Positions 34,717 through 49,000 of a DNA stretch of 64,000 bases are shown one piece after another (within the stretch, counting starts at the first letter, position 1; each line of letters opens with the position of its first letter). A model generated the notes under the pieces. It did no database searches, was not told the DNA's origin, and worked only from the letters and a program-made list of their open reading frames with translations. Source of the DNA: Chaetorhynchus papuensis. Taxonomy: Eukaryota; Chordata; Aves; Passeriformes; Rhipiduridae. Made by a program: the position numbers and the translations under genes. The DNA lies in NCBI GenBank assembly GCA_013396525.1, contig VWYX01000203.1, positions 634,755 through 698,754 of the forward strand, given 5' to 3'.

Positions 34717-34742
34717 TTTGTTAGGCAAAGGGTCCTAACAAA
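34717..34742. repeat. 9-bp inverted repeat
   Basis: tttgttagg (34717-34725) and cctaacaaa (34734-34742) around the 8-base loop caaagggt, just outside the LTR-like copy 2. Confidence 0.7.
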
Positions 34743-37700
34743 GGCCCGTTGCCAGTTCATGGCCTCTTGCCTGGGACTTCAGGCATTTCCCCCTGCCCAG
34801 GACACAACTGAGCTACCTGCACTAGATGTAGTCCTCAACAGGAATATACCCTGAATGTTTTTAGGATGTGTTGAGGTTTTCAGTCTTTATATAATATATA
34901 TTAAAAAATGTGCCAAGTGTTCCTGCAAGTGCAGAAGCAGCAGCAGATTTGTGGCGGAATGACCTGGAAGCTTTGATTTTTGCTCTATGAGTTCTGCAAT
35001 GTCTTCTAGGTACAAAGTTCAAAGTGAAAAATTGTAAAGAGGAACGCTCTTTTTTATTATTTACTCATAAGATTTTCTCAAAGAAAACTGAAGAACTGAG
35101 TGGTTACATGCAACTGTAATAGCTATTAACTACTTTTAAATCATTGAGTTGATCACTGAGTGTTTTGGAATCATTCTGTCACATATATGCCACCAGGAGA
35201 AACTATTGCTGTCTACCCTAGTAAAGGATAAACTCTGACAAATTCATATAGTAACAAACCCAGGTTTTTTATGAGAAAATATTACCCCTGCGAAAGAAAG
35301 TTCAATTCCCATTTGAGGTGCATGACCCCCCATGACAGAAGCAGCTTGCCCGGGAAAGGCTGCTGGTTTGCCCCCATTCATGAGCTCTGCAATTTACAGT
35401 GAAGGGAAGGCTTGAGCCCTCTAACTGTAGTTGGCAGCCCACAAACTCCCTGTGACTTGGACATGTCAGTGAGCACCAACCCATCCAGTGCCTAATTGCA
35501 GGAAGGCAGCTGGAGGAAGTGGTTTCCATTTTCTTGTGGTGCCCGTGTGATTGTTTCCATGGAAGCTGCCCCTGTTTGCTCTCAAATTGCAGCAGCAAAA
35601 ATCATAAGTTGACTTAGAGAACCTGAGCCCTGGAGCACAGCCAAGTTTGAGAGCCTGATCTACAGTCTGTTCTGTGACAACACAAAACCTGCAACCCAGC
35701 CGTGGCAATGGAAATCGATGGCAGAAACTACTACAGCCTTCAGTAAGGATGAGGATCTTGCCTGGGGACCCTACTCACTTGAGAGGGTGAATCCACTAAG
35801 TATTTCTGGCATGGGGGAATGGATGAGTGTTTAAGGCAATTGGAATGGTGCTTCTACCTCTGGTATTTTCATTCCAGCACACACTGGGGCAGGCTGTGCT
35901 GTCTGTATCTCTGCTTGACCCATACATATACAGTCAATTCTGCAAAATGCCTCCCTGAAATGGAGATACGGTATGCAAGTGTGCTGTGACATTGGTTTTA
36001 ATTTGTTCCTTCCAAGAACTTGGACAAATGTCAATTTATTTTTAATATTTTTATATTTCATATAAGCAACATAAATATATGTGATGGCTCTTCTTTCTTT
36101 CCTTATTGTTTCAAGAACAGTCTTAATTTTGCTCTGCATTGTTGCTGTTGGTGTTTTCTGACTTTGTCTCTCTCTCTCTCCTTCTCCTTCTTTTGTAACA
36201 AAATGGTCTAATGTCCTGTGTTGGTTGAAGGCTGTTAGGTTCTACACAAAGTTGCTTGCTTCAGGGAACAAGCAGAATATCTTTACAGGGCTTCTATGTT
36301 CCCCTTCTGCCTACCAAGAGGGCAACCTGAAAATCTTATGTTTCTGACTTCATAATCTGTATGTATCTTATTTTGGTGTTAGTGCTGTCTTTTTTGTCTT
36401 TAAAGGAATACTCCTAAGGGTGGCTCTGGAAAGCTGCAGGGTGGGCAGCCAGTTTACCAGTCAATACTTATGTATTATTACTGTTAGTCTCTTCTAAGCA
36501 TTTACCTTACTCCTGTCCCTAATTCTTTTCTGCAGCAATTCTTGTATTGTCAGCCTCGAAAATCTTGCAAAGGCAATAAAGGTAAAATGCTACTTAATAA
36601 GGTTCTGTAGGTCTCTTTTTATTGCTTTTCTGACTATCAGTACTGTTAGGGAGTCACTGCTCCCACATATGCCAGAGACACAGAAACCACCACCTTCATC
36701 TTTGACTTCATCCAAGAAGTCAGTGGGATTATTGAAGTGCAACAACTCATCTGCTTTTCATGTTGATATTTTCTAAGGCCTAATTGTCTCTTTAATGAGT
36801 GATTGCATCAGTCCAGGATTTTGGATTGTGAGCTGTTGTGATCAGGGACCACCTCTGGTACAGTCCTGTGTATAAACCACTGCAGTGCTTATGGCTTATA
36901 AACAGTCAGGGGGACAGTCATCATGATGGATGAGGAAATTGTATGGTTTGGATGTTTGAAGAGTTGTTTTCTTAAAATAGACATCCCCAGTATAATCCAA
37001 AAGAGTATATAAGGTGTCTAAATCTTTTGAGAAAGCAAAGTTTAGACTGGACATCCTAGGAGAGGTTTTCCTCTCTTGTACTTCCGAGTTCTGGCTTGCC
37101 TGCAGATGCATTGTAGGAGTGTTTCTGAGAATGTATGTAGGTACTGTTGTCCTACTAGTTCTAGTCAGAACCAAGAAAAAAAAGTCAGAAGTAATTCATA
37201 TCTTATTAAGAAAAAGAAAAAGCCAAAGCTTGAAAAGGCTTATGTAAATGTGTATGTGCTATATTTGATATAGCTGCAGTCTTTGCCATCTGAGCAATGC
37301 AGCATTCTGAGGTGGCTGAGAAACAGGAAATGAAATAAGTAGGTGTGAAGAAGAAATTAAGATCATCAGTTGTGTATATATATGTATCATATGCTTCTAA
37401 TGTCAAGTTGCAAGGACTGTTTAAATGAGTTTAGGATCTGATGATGTATTTTTAAGTGTTATATTTCTCTCATCTTCCTTTATTTTCCTTTCCAGCTTGA
37501 TTTTTTTCCCTACTTAGAGGTGTGTTAAATGTGTGTTAGAGGAAAATAAAGTCAGTCAGATGTTTATGCTTTGTGATGTATTTTGCGGAGTACAAAATAT
37601 GAATGATACCTGGGAGTCTTCACAACAAAACAGATGTTGTTTAGCATGTTGGTTTTTCTGCTGCTAAATTGCTTCTTGTTCTGCTGCACTCCTTCCTCCA

Positions 37701-39109
37701 GTGCCAGGCTGGATAATAGGTGTAGGCTATGAGACAAGTGTTGTGTAGCTGTTTGCTAACAGCTCAGCACTAAAACAAGCTTGATTTTTGATCCTTGGAG
37801 AGGTTAGCTTAGATTACCAAGATCTGGCAAGCATACTGACAAATTTACACTCTACCTAGGAGCTCATTGGTCTATGCTGGACCTTCAGGTGACTCTAGGC
37901 TTTGGCAGATAATTACCATACCTCTATTGCAAACCACTTTTCTTTTAAAACCTTTTTGTCTGTAACTACAGGTTGCAATGTTTTAAGTGAGTGTGCTAGT
38001 TTCCCTCATAGTTACTTAGTTGGTAATAACATCGTTAAGGAGCAATATGATCAGGTTTTGCTCGTTTGTGTACCACTTGCAATTTTTAACAGATGGAATA
38101 TTCTTATTCAGTTTTGTCTTCACCATTGATCTGTTCTCCACCCTCAGAAAAGTTTTTCCTTTTGAGGTGTTGCAGGAACTTATTTTTGTGGATGCATATT
38201 ACTTAATGTGGGTATGTAATACAGGACTACATCAAGCTGTGGGCTGCAAATAATTATTTTATGTACACAATAAACAGAAATGATAAAAGTCTTCACTGGT
38301 AAGACTGATGCACTGGACAGATGGATAAAACTAACTCAAAATATGCAAGTTAGTATCATGCCCATGGGAAAGCACCTTGGGTCATAAAGTGTCCGTACAA
38401 ACAAATCTATATTTTTACTTTAGTATTATTTCCACTAATTTACTAATATTTTGACTAATATTTACAACTTTTTAGTATGCACTTTCAGCTTATCCTTCAT
38501 TTCAAACAAACCACAGATTTCTAAGTAATGAGTGGGAATAATCTCCAGTCACTTGCATAACTAAGCCTTCTACTGTTTCTGCTACTAATCTTAGGGGCAG
38601 ATTTGCTCATATGAAGAGGGAGGGAATAGTGCTGGGGTTCATGTTATTTTTCTATGTATATTAATGTATATGTATATTTAAGGTGTAATGCCTATTTAAA
38701 TAAATCACCCCTAATCAGAATTTCTTTGAAAAACAAAGCCTATTTAGAAGGAATTTTATAAGACATCTTCTTTACAAAAGGAGAAACAGTACTGGTATAT
38801 TGTAGTGGCATCTAAAAATGCCTAACAAGACAACGAACTTTTACTGTACTAGTAATGAGCAAAAGGACATTTAGGAACAGGCCTTTACTCTTTGCATGTG
38901 ATAATCTGTCCAAAATGCTCTTGCTCTGCTATCTTGAGAATTGTTGCTGGATAATCCAAGGAAGGAGAAGTCACTGAAGGAAATGAGAGATGCCTGCAGC
39001 TCTTGCAAATATCTTTCTTACTTATCTCAAATAGATCTTTCAAGCCTAGTTTTTATAAACACAGTTGCAAGGGGTAAAGGGATTCTTACTTATCCATGAT
39101 TTTTACCAG

Positions 39110-40094
39110 TTTCGTAGTTTGACACTGACCAAAAGCCAGGAACCCGTGACAGCCACTCACTCACCCTCCCCTGCTACAGCTGGGCAGAGGAGAGAAAAAT
39201 TTAACGAAGGCTTCATGAGTTGAGGAAAGGACCAGGAGAAAACACTCCAAGGGCAAAACAGTCTCAACTTACAGGTACAGAGTGAATTAGTTTCTAACAA
39301 AATCAGAAGAGGATAATGAGAAGTAAAAGAAACCGTCAAAACCACCTTTTATTCCCCCAACCCCTCCCTCCTTCCCAACGACAGTGCAGGGAGTCAGGGC
39401 ACGGGGGGGTTTGTTCAGTTCATCACCCGAGGTTTTTTTCCACTTGGCTCAGGGAAGGATGTTGTTCCCCTGCTATGCCATGGGGTCCCTTCCCACGGGA
39501 GACAGTTCTCTGTGAACTTCTCCAACCTAATTCCAATCTCACACACAGCAGTCCTCCCAAAACTGCTGTGGCGTGGGTCACTCTTCCACAGGGTGCAGTC
39601 CTCCAAGGGCAGGCTGCTTCAGCTTGGAAGCAGGGGCCCCCTCTCTCCACCAGGTCTCCCACTGGATCACAGCCTCCTCCAGGCATCCACCCGCTCCAGC
39701 GTGAGCACCTCCCTCATGGGCTGTGGGTGGATCTCTATATTCCCCATGGACCTCCATGGGCTGCAGGGGGACAGCCTGCCTCACCATGGTCATCACCACA
39801 GCCCCTCCTTCTCCACTGACCTTGGTGTCTCCATGTTGTTTTCCCTCACATGTTCTTGCCTCTTCTCTGGCAAGAAAAACCTGTGCCCCACTTTGTTTTG
39901 ATTTTCTTCTTAAATATGTTATCACAGAGGCGTTACTGTCATCTCTCATTGGCCCAGCCTTGTCCAGTGGCATGTCCATCATCAGAGCCATCAGGGACTG
40001 GCTCTGCCAGACATGATGGAAGCTTCTAGCAGCTTCTTACAGAAGCCACCTCTGTGGCCCCCCTGCTACCAAAAGGGACTGAGCAAAACCAACA
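39110..40094 (-). mobile_element. Solo LTR of an abundant avian endogenous retrovirus family
   Basis: About 985 bp, GC-rich in its middle. I recognise it as a widespread bird LTR. On the minus strand it starts TGTTGG (TG at 40094-40093), passes a conserved block around agaagctgctagaagcttcc and agggctgggccaatgag-like sequence, and then cctcacatgttcttgcc-type and repeated catggg units. It ends near gagtgagtggctg and a CA-like terminus at about 39110. Candidate target-site repeats are accag at 39105-39109 and 40097-40101, imperfectly placed. No gag, pol or env sequence adjoins, so it reads as a solo LTR. Open frames inside it (for example 39316-39819) are accidental. Confidence 0.75.
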
Positions 40095-43000
40095 TAACCA
40101 GCCAGTGGCTGTGTACTGTGGCACTGAGCCAAATCCCCAGAAGTGTTTACCACCATATACAAGAAGAATATACCAGGCCCTTTCTTATGCAGGTGAGCAA
40201 GAATGGGAGTAGGGCATTGGGAGTCAGCACTGCCCTTCAGCTTAAGGGCAGCTGCAGTGTTTACCACACCACCCCTGCAGCTAGATAATACTAGGTGGAT
40301 GGATTTTATGAGTTGGGTCTATACTACAGGTAACTGAAACGTTGTTATCTTCTCAGCGTTTTTAGTTGTGACTCTTATAAAAGGTGTATTGGTGTTTTAA
40401 TGTTGTATTTGCAAATGGATCTTTTCAGTTGGCAGCCCTCAGGTTTTTGTCAAGCAGGTAGAATATTTCATTTTAGCCTACAAGAAAATGGTTTTTCTTT
40501 CCATGCAATCTCTTTCCCAAATCGTGCAAAGGCACTAAGCTGTGATGCTGAGCATATTTCAATCCAGCTCAGTCATTAAAGTTTCTTACCTCATAGTACT
40601 TTAGGCCTTGGAAGAAACTAATGATTCTACTTTCAGGGGAACATAGCATTACTTAAGTCATTTTCTGGGGAGACTGTCTGGAATAAGATGCCAACACTGG
40701 TCATCTGAGAGAGAAAGTGACAGCTGTACTGTCATTAGGCTGATATGCATAATGGGTGATACTTATCTTGTCACCCATCTGTTACTGCTCACCTTTGGTT
40801 GACCTTCCAATTAGTGGCAAGAAATAAACATTTTTAGGTCATCATTCACTTGGGCCACTCCATATGTGTATTTTAGGGCAAGACAAGTAAGACTTTGTTG
40901 ACTAGGTCTCTACTGGCTTACAAAAAAGCCAAAAGCAACTTATTTGAGGTTGACATCTGTAATACAAATATGTCAACATTTAGCCAAATGAATCCCACTC
41001 AATCCAGTCCGGTGTTGTCTGATACTATTCACAAGTTAAGAAGGAAAAATGCGCAGTTGGTAATGATGCACTGATCTTTCAAATATTCTGTTTATTAAGT
41101 GAACCAGATTGAATTTTAGCCAAAGGACTGGAACATAGTGGTACAGTCAAAAACACATTTTTTACTCCACCCCCACCCCTTGCAGTCAAATAATAATAAT
41201 AAAAAAATCATACTTTTCAGCTGTAAATTTGAACTCAGCTTGGGGACATATACAAGGTCTAATTGAGTGAAAAGAAATTAAAGCTAGCAAAGTGCAGTTT
41301 TGTTACCAGATAATAAATTTTCTACACCTGGTGAGTTAACACGATGCTTATTCTTCAAAAACCACTGGCCTATGGAACTGCACAATGCCCATGGTGTAAG
41401 AAAGAGAACTGGAAGTTCACCAGCCCCAGTGCCCTGGTAACTTAGTAGGTTGGCTGTAACATTGGGGTCCCTGATGACTAGGGACCATGAAAAAGACCCC
41501 CAGGACAGAAGAACTCATGCAATAAAGGGGAGGGAAAATATGTCAATGATTTTGGAGAAATTATTATCATACATGCGTTTATTCTGGGACAATCAATGAA
41601 TATGTAGGTAAAATACAGTATATTAACAGAAACTTCCCTGTACTCAGAATGCATGGCTTTAGGAGCAGCTGTCCTCCTGTGCATCTGGCCAAATATGAAT
41701 GCCTGCTTTTTAATGCTACACTGGTATTAAGGAGTTTCTTGTTCTACCAAATTTTTTGGTAACAACTGTCCAGTGTTCCTGTTTTTTCTGTCTTCTGGTC
41801 ATGGGATAAAAGATACGGGAGTCTTTTATGCATGTACATCGTAATTTTCTCCAGCTTTACTGAAATGTGATGTGACGGATATCCATAATCATCAAATATG
41901 TGTTCCTGTATTACAGCTGGGTATTCCCCCCTGCTTTTTAAATGGCAGCCAATGCATGTGAGAGGTCATCATAGCCTTACCTGTTGAGAGTTGTAGTAGC
42001 AGTTGGATCAGAGCCCCAGCAAACAACTCAACAGCTGTGAAAGATGTTAGTTAAATGGTTAAAATATTTTATATTACTTTCACTGAAGAGCTTAGTGGTA
42101 GCATTATTATGGTCTACTTCTTTCTTATGTTTGAAATGCCCATAAAATTTATCTTGTGTTTGGAGCCTGTCATATTTTACACCTTATCTTTTGAAAATTG
42201 GGTGGGCATAGGGGTAAAACCTGCTTTATTGGAAATTATATGTACCTGAATTCAATAGTAGAACTCTCATGATTTTTGTCATTGTTTAACAATTTGGAGA
42301 ACAGTCTGTGGAGTATAGAAGGCAGATGGTATGGCATGGGAATGCTAGTGCAAGGGGATATCTGAAGTTTGTGTTTGAACTCTTACCAGGTTCAAGTGCC
42401 ATCACCTTTTTCTTCTTAGCAGTGACCACAGCTGTATTAAACACTTTGGTTTTGTTGAATTGTCATCTGTTTTGTTGAGTTGAAAGAAGTAACTGTTGAA
42501 ACATCTGCATAAAAGTAAAGCAATATTGATTGTAAATGTGAAGGCTTGTCTCTTGAAAGTTTCTGTGGGGAGGTTGATTCAAAGTGTCAGTGGAAAGAAT
42601 TGTGCTAATCTGAAATGGCTTTTGCTGAGTATTGTGACAAAGTGGTTGTACTTGGTGGTGGAGAGGAAGGCATCATGGACAGTAAGGAAAAATCATTGCT
42701 GTTCTGTAGCAAACAACATTTTTGCTGTAGCACATGTACTTCAGTCTCAGTTTTGTTGTCCCAAAAGCAAAGGACCAGGTTGCCTTTGCCATGGGAAGAG
42801 AAGAGTGCTGGAGAATTTTTGTCTTGCTGTCAATGAGCAAGCAAAATAATAAATAAGCTGCAGCAGTGACTTCTGGTGTAGGCAAATTTGTTGCTACAGA
42901 GCTGCAGCAGCCTGGATTTCAGTGATCAGGAATACATAGAGGGACCAATTTGTTGCCTTAGTGGTTACCAATCTGCCAACACCATCTCTGCCCAACATCT

Positions 43001-46000
43001 CTGAAGACCCAGACACCTGCAGCACTGCATGGCTTGTGTACTCTCAAGCTCCTCTCCTCTTCCCAGGAGAGACCATCCTCTACTGCTGGGACCCATGTCA
43101 GAGGGGCCATGCAGTGCCCATGGATCAGGGACCTGGCATTTCAGGCACAGGGTAGCTAGCAGATGTGAAAATGACTACTGGAAAGGTAGGCCTTGGCCTT
43201 ATTCCAGGGTTTCACCTCACACCTTGGAGATGTTTTTGGAATTTTTTTCCCCTTTGTGAGACGTACCCATGCAAATATTTTGTTGTGTTGGGCTACAGTG
43301 GATGTTTAGTGTAGTTTTGAAAGTTCTGGGTCAATATAGTCATACCTGGTAGCCCTGTTATTGTATGGATTTATTTTTACCAGGATTTCCAGTGCTTTTC
43401 TTGGCTGATGTCATTCACAGCCCTAAAAATTTATCCTTCTCTGGCAAAGTTTGTGTATCTAAGGACTATTGGCAAGGTTGAAAGTTCTTGCATATATAAA
43501 AGTACTTTACAAGTAGTGCAGAAAATTTGTAAGAATTACATGAAGTTAGGTGTGAACCAAAACTTCTCCTAGCATAGACAATTGAGACAGGACTACTTTC
43601 TCTCTGTCCAACCACCAGACCCATAGTGCCCTCTTCACCAGTGAAGCCTTGATCAGCCCTTCAGCTAGAGGACTGTATTAACCAGGTTTTAGAATAAAAA
43701 TGTGGACTCAAAGAGAGATTCATTACACACTGAAGAGCAGATTGGCTCACAATAGATAAAAGCACCTGTTCATTTAATATCTAACAGAATCTCAACATTT
43801 AACTCAAATGTCTTTGTTTCAGGTTACTGCCTTGCATCCTGTGGGAGGTGGGTCTGCCTGAACTGTCTGTACTGCTGCCCTGTTCCTTTTCTTGAGTGGT
43901 ACCCTACAGTATAAATTAGATTATTCCTCTAATGTGTTTACTATCCTAGCTTTATCAAAATTAAACTTAATGTGTCCCAACTATCTTTTCCATTTTTATG
44001 TGTTTCTGAATTTCATCATGGTCTTTTCTAGTTTGGGCTAAGCTTAATAAATTGACATAATTTGCCACTTAAATGGCTTGGTCATTTTGCTCAATCATTT
44101 AAAATTGCATTAAATGGTGGTCTTCACTCTTTGAATGCCAGACTGCACTCTTAATCTCTTGCAATGTCTCTAGTGTTAATGGTTTAAGGTGATAAAAATT
44201 CTGATGTGAATCATCTAGGGAAGGAGAGTGTTCGTGTGAAAGACAATGACTAGAGTGTGACGTTGAGGTTCATAGAAATTAAAGCTTTTAGAAATAGTAT
44301 CCCATCACTACAATACTGCCCTCATTAACCTCCCCACTCTGAAAAAAAACCACTACCCCCCAACCCCCTTACCCCCAAAACCCAGAAAGAAGCCAATAAA
44401 AATACAAGAGATGCAGGTAAATGCTTAGGTTTTAAATTTAATTTTTAATTTTTTTTTTACACAAAGAAGTTACCTTCTTACTGGAAAATGGTGAAATAAT
44501 CACATTTTCTCCTCTTAAACAGTTTCCATGCTTTATAAATGATTTTGGAAGCACTGAAATCTCATAATTGAACGTTTAAAGATAGGAAGTTACCACTTGT
44601 CTCCATGCAATTAGGTGGATTCAGGTCTGGTCTGATTCTTTGCCTGGTCTTCCTCAGTATAGACTCCGAAGTGTTCAGTGGTTTCTTCATGGACCCACCA
44701 TGAAATAGAGTAATGTTCCAAGCATCCCCTGTTTAACAAATGCAATGCTAAACATGCCTGAGTAGTTACCATCTCCAGTAATGAAATCCTGACATTTGAT
44801 CTCCAAGGCAACCATACCATTTGAACTGAAGGGATCACTTTATTAGCTGCTGCCATTAGCAGTCACCATCTCCTTTGTGAAACAGCAAGCAACTAGCCAG
44901 TGTATGGCAGGCACTCCTGACCACCCAGTTTGTTGTTTAAATAATCCAGAGAGATGAAAGAAACCTGGCCCTTACACCTCCACCACCAAATTGGCATGTC
45001 CTAGAGAGCTTTGCTTCAAACTATTGTTTCACTAAGAGGAAAAATGTTGTATGTTTGAAGCCCTGGAATGGGAGTTCAAAAATCTGAGTTGAATTCTCAG
45101 CTGTAAAGCAGTAATCTGGTGTGAAGCTGGAAGGCACTTCACAAGTTTTCTTTTGGTTTCTGATCTTTGTGTTGCCCTTCTGTCTTGCCTTTGAGTCATC
45201 AAGCCTGTTTGCTCCACAGGCTCTTTGCAGAACGTTCAGGATTTAGGGTAATAATTTTTTTAATGTATTTTTGTATTACTGTACCACCACTCCTCTGAAT
45301 CTGGCTCAAGAGTTTAGAGTGGTTCTGCCACAAATTCATTTGCATTTTGGTTTTTTTCTTTTTCCCCTTGCATGGTTTTTTTTTTTTTTCCTCTCTTTAG
45401 GTGTTTGGGCAAAGGCAGATATTGCCAAATCTCTCCACCATACGCTGTGGTGTGGAAAGCTTGAGTGAAAATGTACAGATTGGTTACTCACAACTGCCAA
45501 TGATGTAAGAGACAGAGCACTCCAGAATCAAAGCCCAACACACTTCATCACAGAAACATTTTTAAGTTGGAAGCATTGATTTTTGCTTTCACATTTGAGT
45601 TCACTTTAAAATTCTTCTCATCTTCCACACATTTCATGTATGTACACTTATCTTCCAGCTGGGCTTCATTAGCCTCATTCTGTAAATTTATTTTTCACAA
45701 TGCTTTCAATCATGTTCTTTATTTGGCACCTTCTGTTAGGCTCTTCTACTCAAATCTCTTTTAGTATTTCATACAGCCACAGCTTAAACCTTGTAAGCCC
45801 CATTACAAATATCTATCAATGTAGATTTTTTTTTGTAAAAAAGCAGGATTAGCTGTTATTTGTTTTGTTGGTAGTAAAGAATTGAACTGAGGGTCTCAAA
45901 CTCTTAACACCTCAAGCTGTGACCTTGCTATATCTTATAATAAAAAGAAGGCCTAGCAAGCTGGAAAGTTTGAAGACCAAAGCGGGTAGCAAAATGGGGC

Positions 46001-49000
46001 TTGGGGTTTTGGCCTTCCTTCCTCCAACTTAGCAATAAACCAGTTGTGTAGCATGATACTGCTCTGCTGTTATAGGGGCTTTTATTTCAAATGGTCTGAA
46101 AAACTTTAGGCTTAGGCTATTCTTTATGACTTAAGGCAGTTAACTGTTGTGAAGTGAGGGCTGCATTGCTGCAGTCTAGCAGTGTTGCTAAACGAGACTG
46201 ATGGCTCCAGGAGGCAGGTGTCTTAGGTCTTGGTGACCAGAGAGAGTGTGAATGAGAAACACCTAAGCATCCAATAATGAGTCTCAGATGAAATGTTGAC
46301 CTTGAGATATCTCAAGCCTTCTCAAAATATATCAGCATGACAGATGTTGGTGCAGCCGATATTTCATTTGCTTTTTCTTGCCTCCAGTAGCTGGTGCTAG
46401 CTTAGCTTCAGAGAACAACCAAAGGAGGCAGAGATGAGGCTTTGGTTAAAAGACGAGCTGGGGAAGCATGTGTCTCACAGCTTTTTCTCTGAATGACTGT
46501 CGGTAACCTGAGGGTGTGTTTTGGGAAAATCTTCAATGAGTATAGCAGAATTACCAGTATTGCTGGTTAAATTTGAGTTCCTTTTGAATTCCAAAATGTA
46601 CCTGGGTTCAAAATTGATCGCAGGAATCTGTGGCATAGTACTTGAAAGATAAATGCAGAGCCTGGACTCAGAGAGCCTTTCTGCATTGCTGGAAGCTGGG
46701 ACAATGTGTGGGAGGGATATCACTATGTAACCCTTTTCTTATTCTTCTCTGCTAGGATTTGTCATTGTCTGTGGTTTGGAATGGACACAGAGTGAGACAG
46801 CTCCCTGTTCTTAACCACTGTTCTTACCCCATATTCTCACCCTCCCGACTATTTTAAGTTAATTGTAGTTTAAACACCAAGGTCGTAGGAGATCCTTAAA
46901 GAGGATTTTAATGAATTTAACATGTCTGTTGGTGCTTCAGCTGACTTACAGACATTTTTCAGTAACAGGTTGTATTCAATGTATTTTACAGTGACAGGTA
47001 GAAAGATACAGAAGAGCTGTGCCTGTAGGCACATTGCAGGCAGGATAACCTGCAAGTGGATAGACTGTGGCATCAGAAGGGACAGGGTCTGAACTAGGAG
47101 GAGAGACTGAGTCTGTACTGTAACCTGAGAAACAAGATGTTTTAGAGCTCAGAAAGTGATTGTCAGTGGGATGTGAGACTCTTAAAATGAGTGAGTTAAA
47201 GCCAGAATGCTCTTGAAAAGGACACTTCTTCTTACTGTAGGTTGTCTCTCCCAGTTTTCCAAAACGTCTCATTTCATAAAAAGAAAACAGTGGCAAGCAG
47301 TTCTGCAGTGTTCATTTGCAGGTGTGTATTTGTTTCCGAAGACTACAAGGGAGGAGGGAAAGATTCTAAATTGACCATACTGCTATTAAACAATCATTTT
47401 TTTTATCACAATTTGCTTTCAAGAAACCAGGTCTTTGCGCTGCTTCCTGTTTCCATAATCAGCTGGAAGTGTTCTTATTAACCAAGCATGAAGCAAGTAT
47501 TTCATTAAGTTACAAGTGACATGAAAGTGAAGCTGTCTTGAAAACTCTTCTTCTGCCACCTCTTGGAAAAGAAAGAAAATGTTGAACAAGTTATCATTGC
47601 AATGTCGCAGGATTAATGTCTTGGCAACTGTCAAAAGAATGAAAAATATGTAAGCTGTACTCTAGTTTTACTTTTAGTTTTAAAAGTAGTGGTTGTGGTT
47701 GTTTTTGTGTCCAGTCAACAGGTTCCTTGACAAGCCAAACAAATTCATTTCTGTTATTTGATCTAAAAACAGTCCTGTGATTTAATAAAAGTGGTATGGA
47801 AGGGTTGCAAAGAGAAGTTGGAACAACTTAGTAAGCCTTTTCTGGGTTAGTATTTTGATTTTTTTAAAATAAGGGGAAAACTTGAACTCCAGAAGGAATG
47901 ACTGGACTGGGGAAGATTTTTTTTCAGATGATATCATTAATCCCTGGCAGATGTGTTGTGTGGTGTGTTGTAATCATACAACACAGGGTCAGGTGTCTGA
48001 GAAGTGCTCTAGAAATTCTGATTTTATATGGGATAGCAAAGAGCAGCTACAGCTTATGGCTATATTCATCTGATTCTCAGAACAGAAAGAAACACAGTGA
48101 CAGTGACAGCTGGCAGTGCTCAAACCTCTGAGACTGTTTGGTTCCCTCTCAGATAATGCTTAGATTATTAATGTTCTCCTTTCCTGGGTTACACAGAAAC
48201 ACTCATGACAGTATTTTAGGGATTCAGATTGCTTTTATTGTTTTCACCTGTGGAACCCCAAGAGCTTTTTTGCAGGCTCATTGGCTTGTGTAACTCGCAA
48301 TCCCACTCATACGAAATTTTGTAAGTCTATCTTGACATAAGTAAAAGAGGACATTTCCTTTCAGGTCAGGGACAAATGTGCCTGACAGGAGATGAACATT
48401 CATTTAATTCTGCTTGAGTCAGTTTGAGGAGCAGAGGTTAATAAGCAAAGAGGAGTGATGAATCTTACAGGGATTATTTCAAGAAGTACAGTGCTGGAGG
48501 GGAGGAAGATCGTGAGGTCTTAGTAGTTTTGCATCTTGGAGTCATCATTGTCGTATCCTTCCACGTTCCTGAAATTGCACATTCCAAAAAAAAGAGGTGT
48601 TCTTGACCCACTGATGGTATCTACCAATTTTAAGTGCTGCATAGGGTTTTACTCCCATTGGGACTGTAGCAGTATTTGAAGTATATATATACAGGCTGAA
48701 ACAAGGGACTGCTCTGAAAAGAATCAGCTAACATTTAGCAGCTGGAAGAGCAATGGCTGGGAGCAGAAAAGATGCCAGAACAACATGGCAGAGAGGAAGA
48801 TTTGCTGTATTTGTACAGCCCATGAGGACTGATTCAGGAGCAGAGAGGAATCAGACTATGGCTTTAATGAAGACTTTGGTTTTCTGATTCAGTTGCAAAA
48901 TAATACTTAGAGCATGATGTCCTTTCCTTATCTCATGAACATTAGCTAATTAGAGGCTATGTGAATGCTAAATGAGTTTTGCCATAGCCCTACACTGTAA

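Noticed and set aside
34459..34728. Minus-strand frame with several Cys, considered as a possible retroviral protein remnant
   Set aside because: It overlaps the LTR-like U3/R region and no motif of gag, pol or env can be recognised, so a chance frame is more likely.
39316..40016. Several overlapping open frames on both strands (up to 167 codons)
   Set aside because: They lie wholly inside the GC-rich solo LTR, where stops are rare. Proline- and histidine-rich translations match no known protein.
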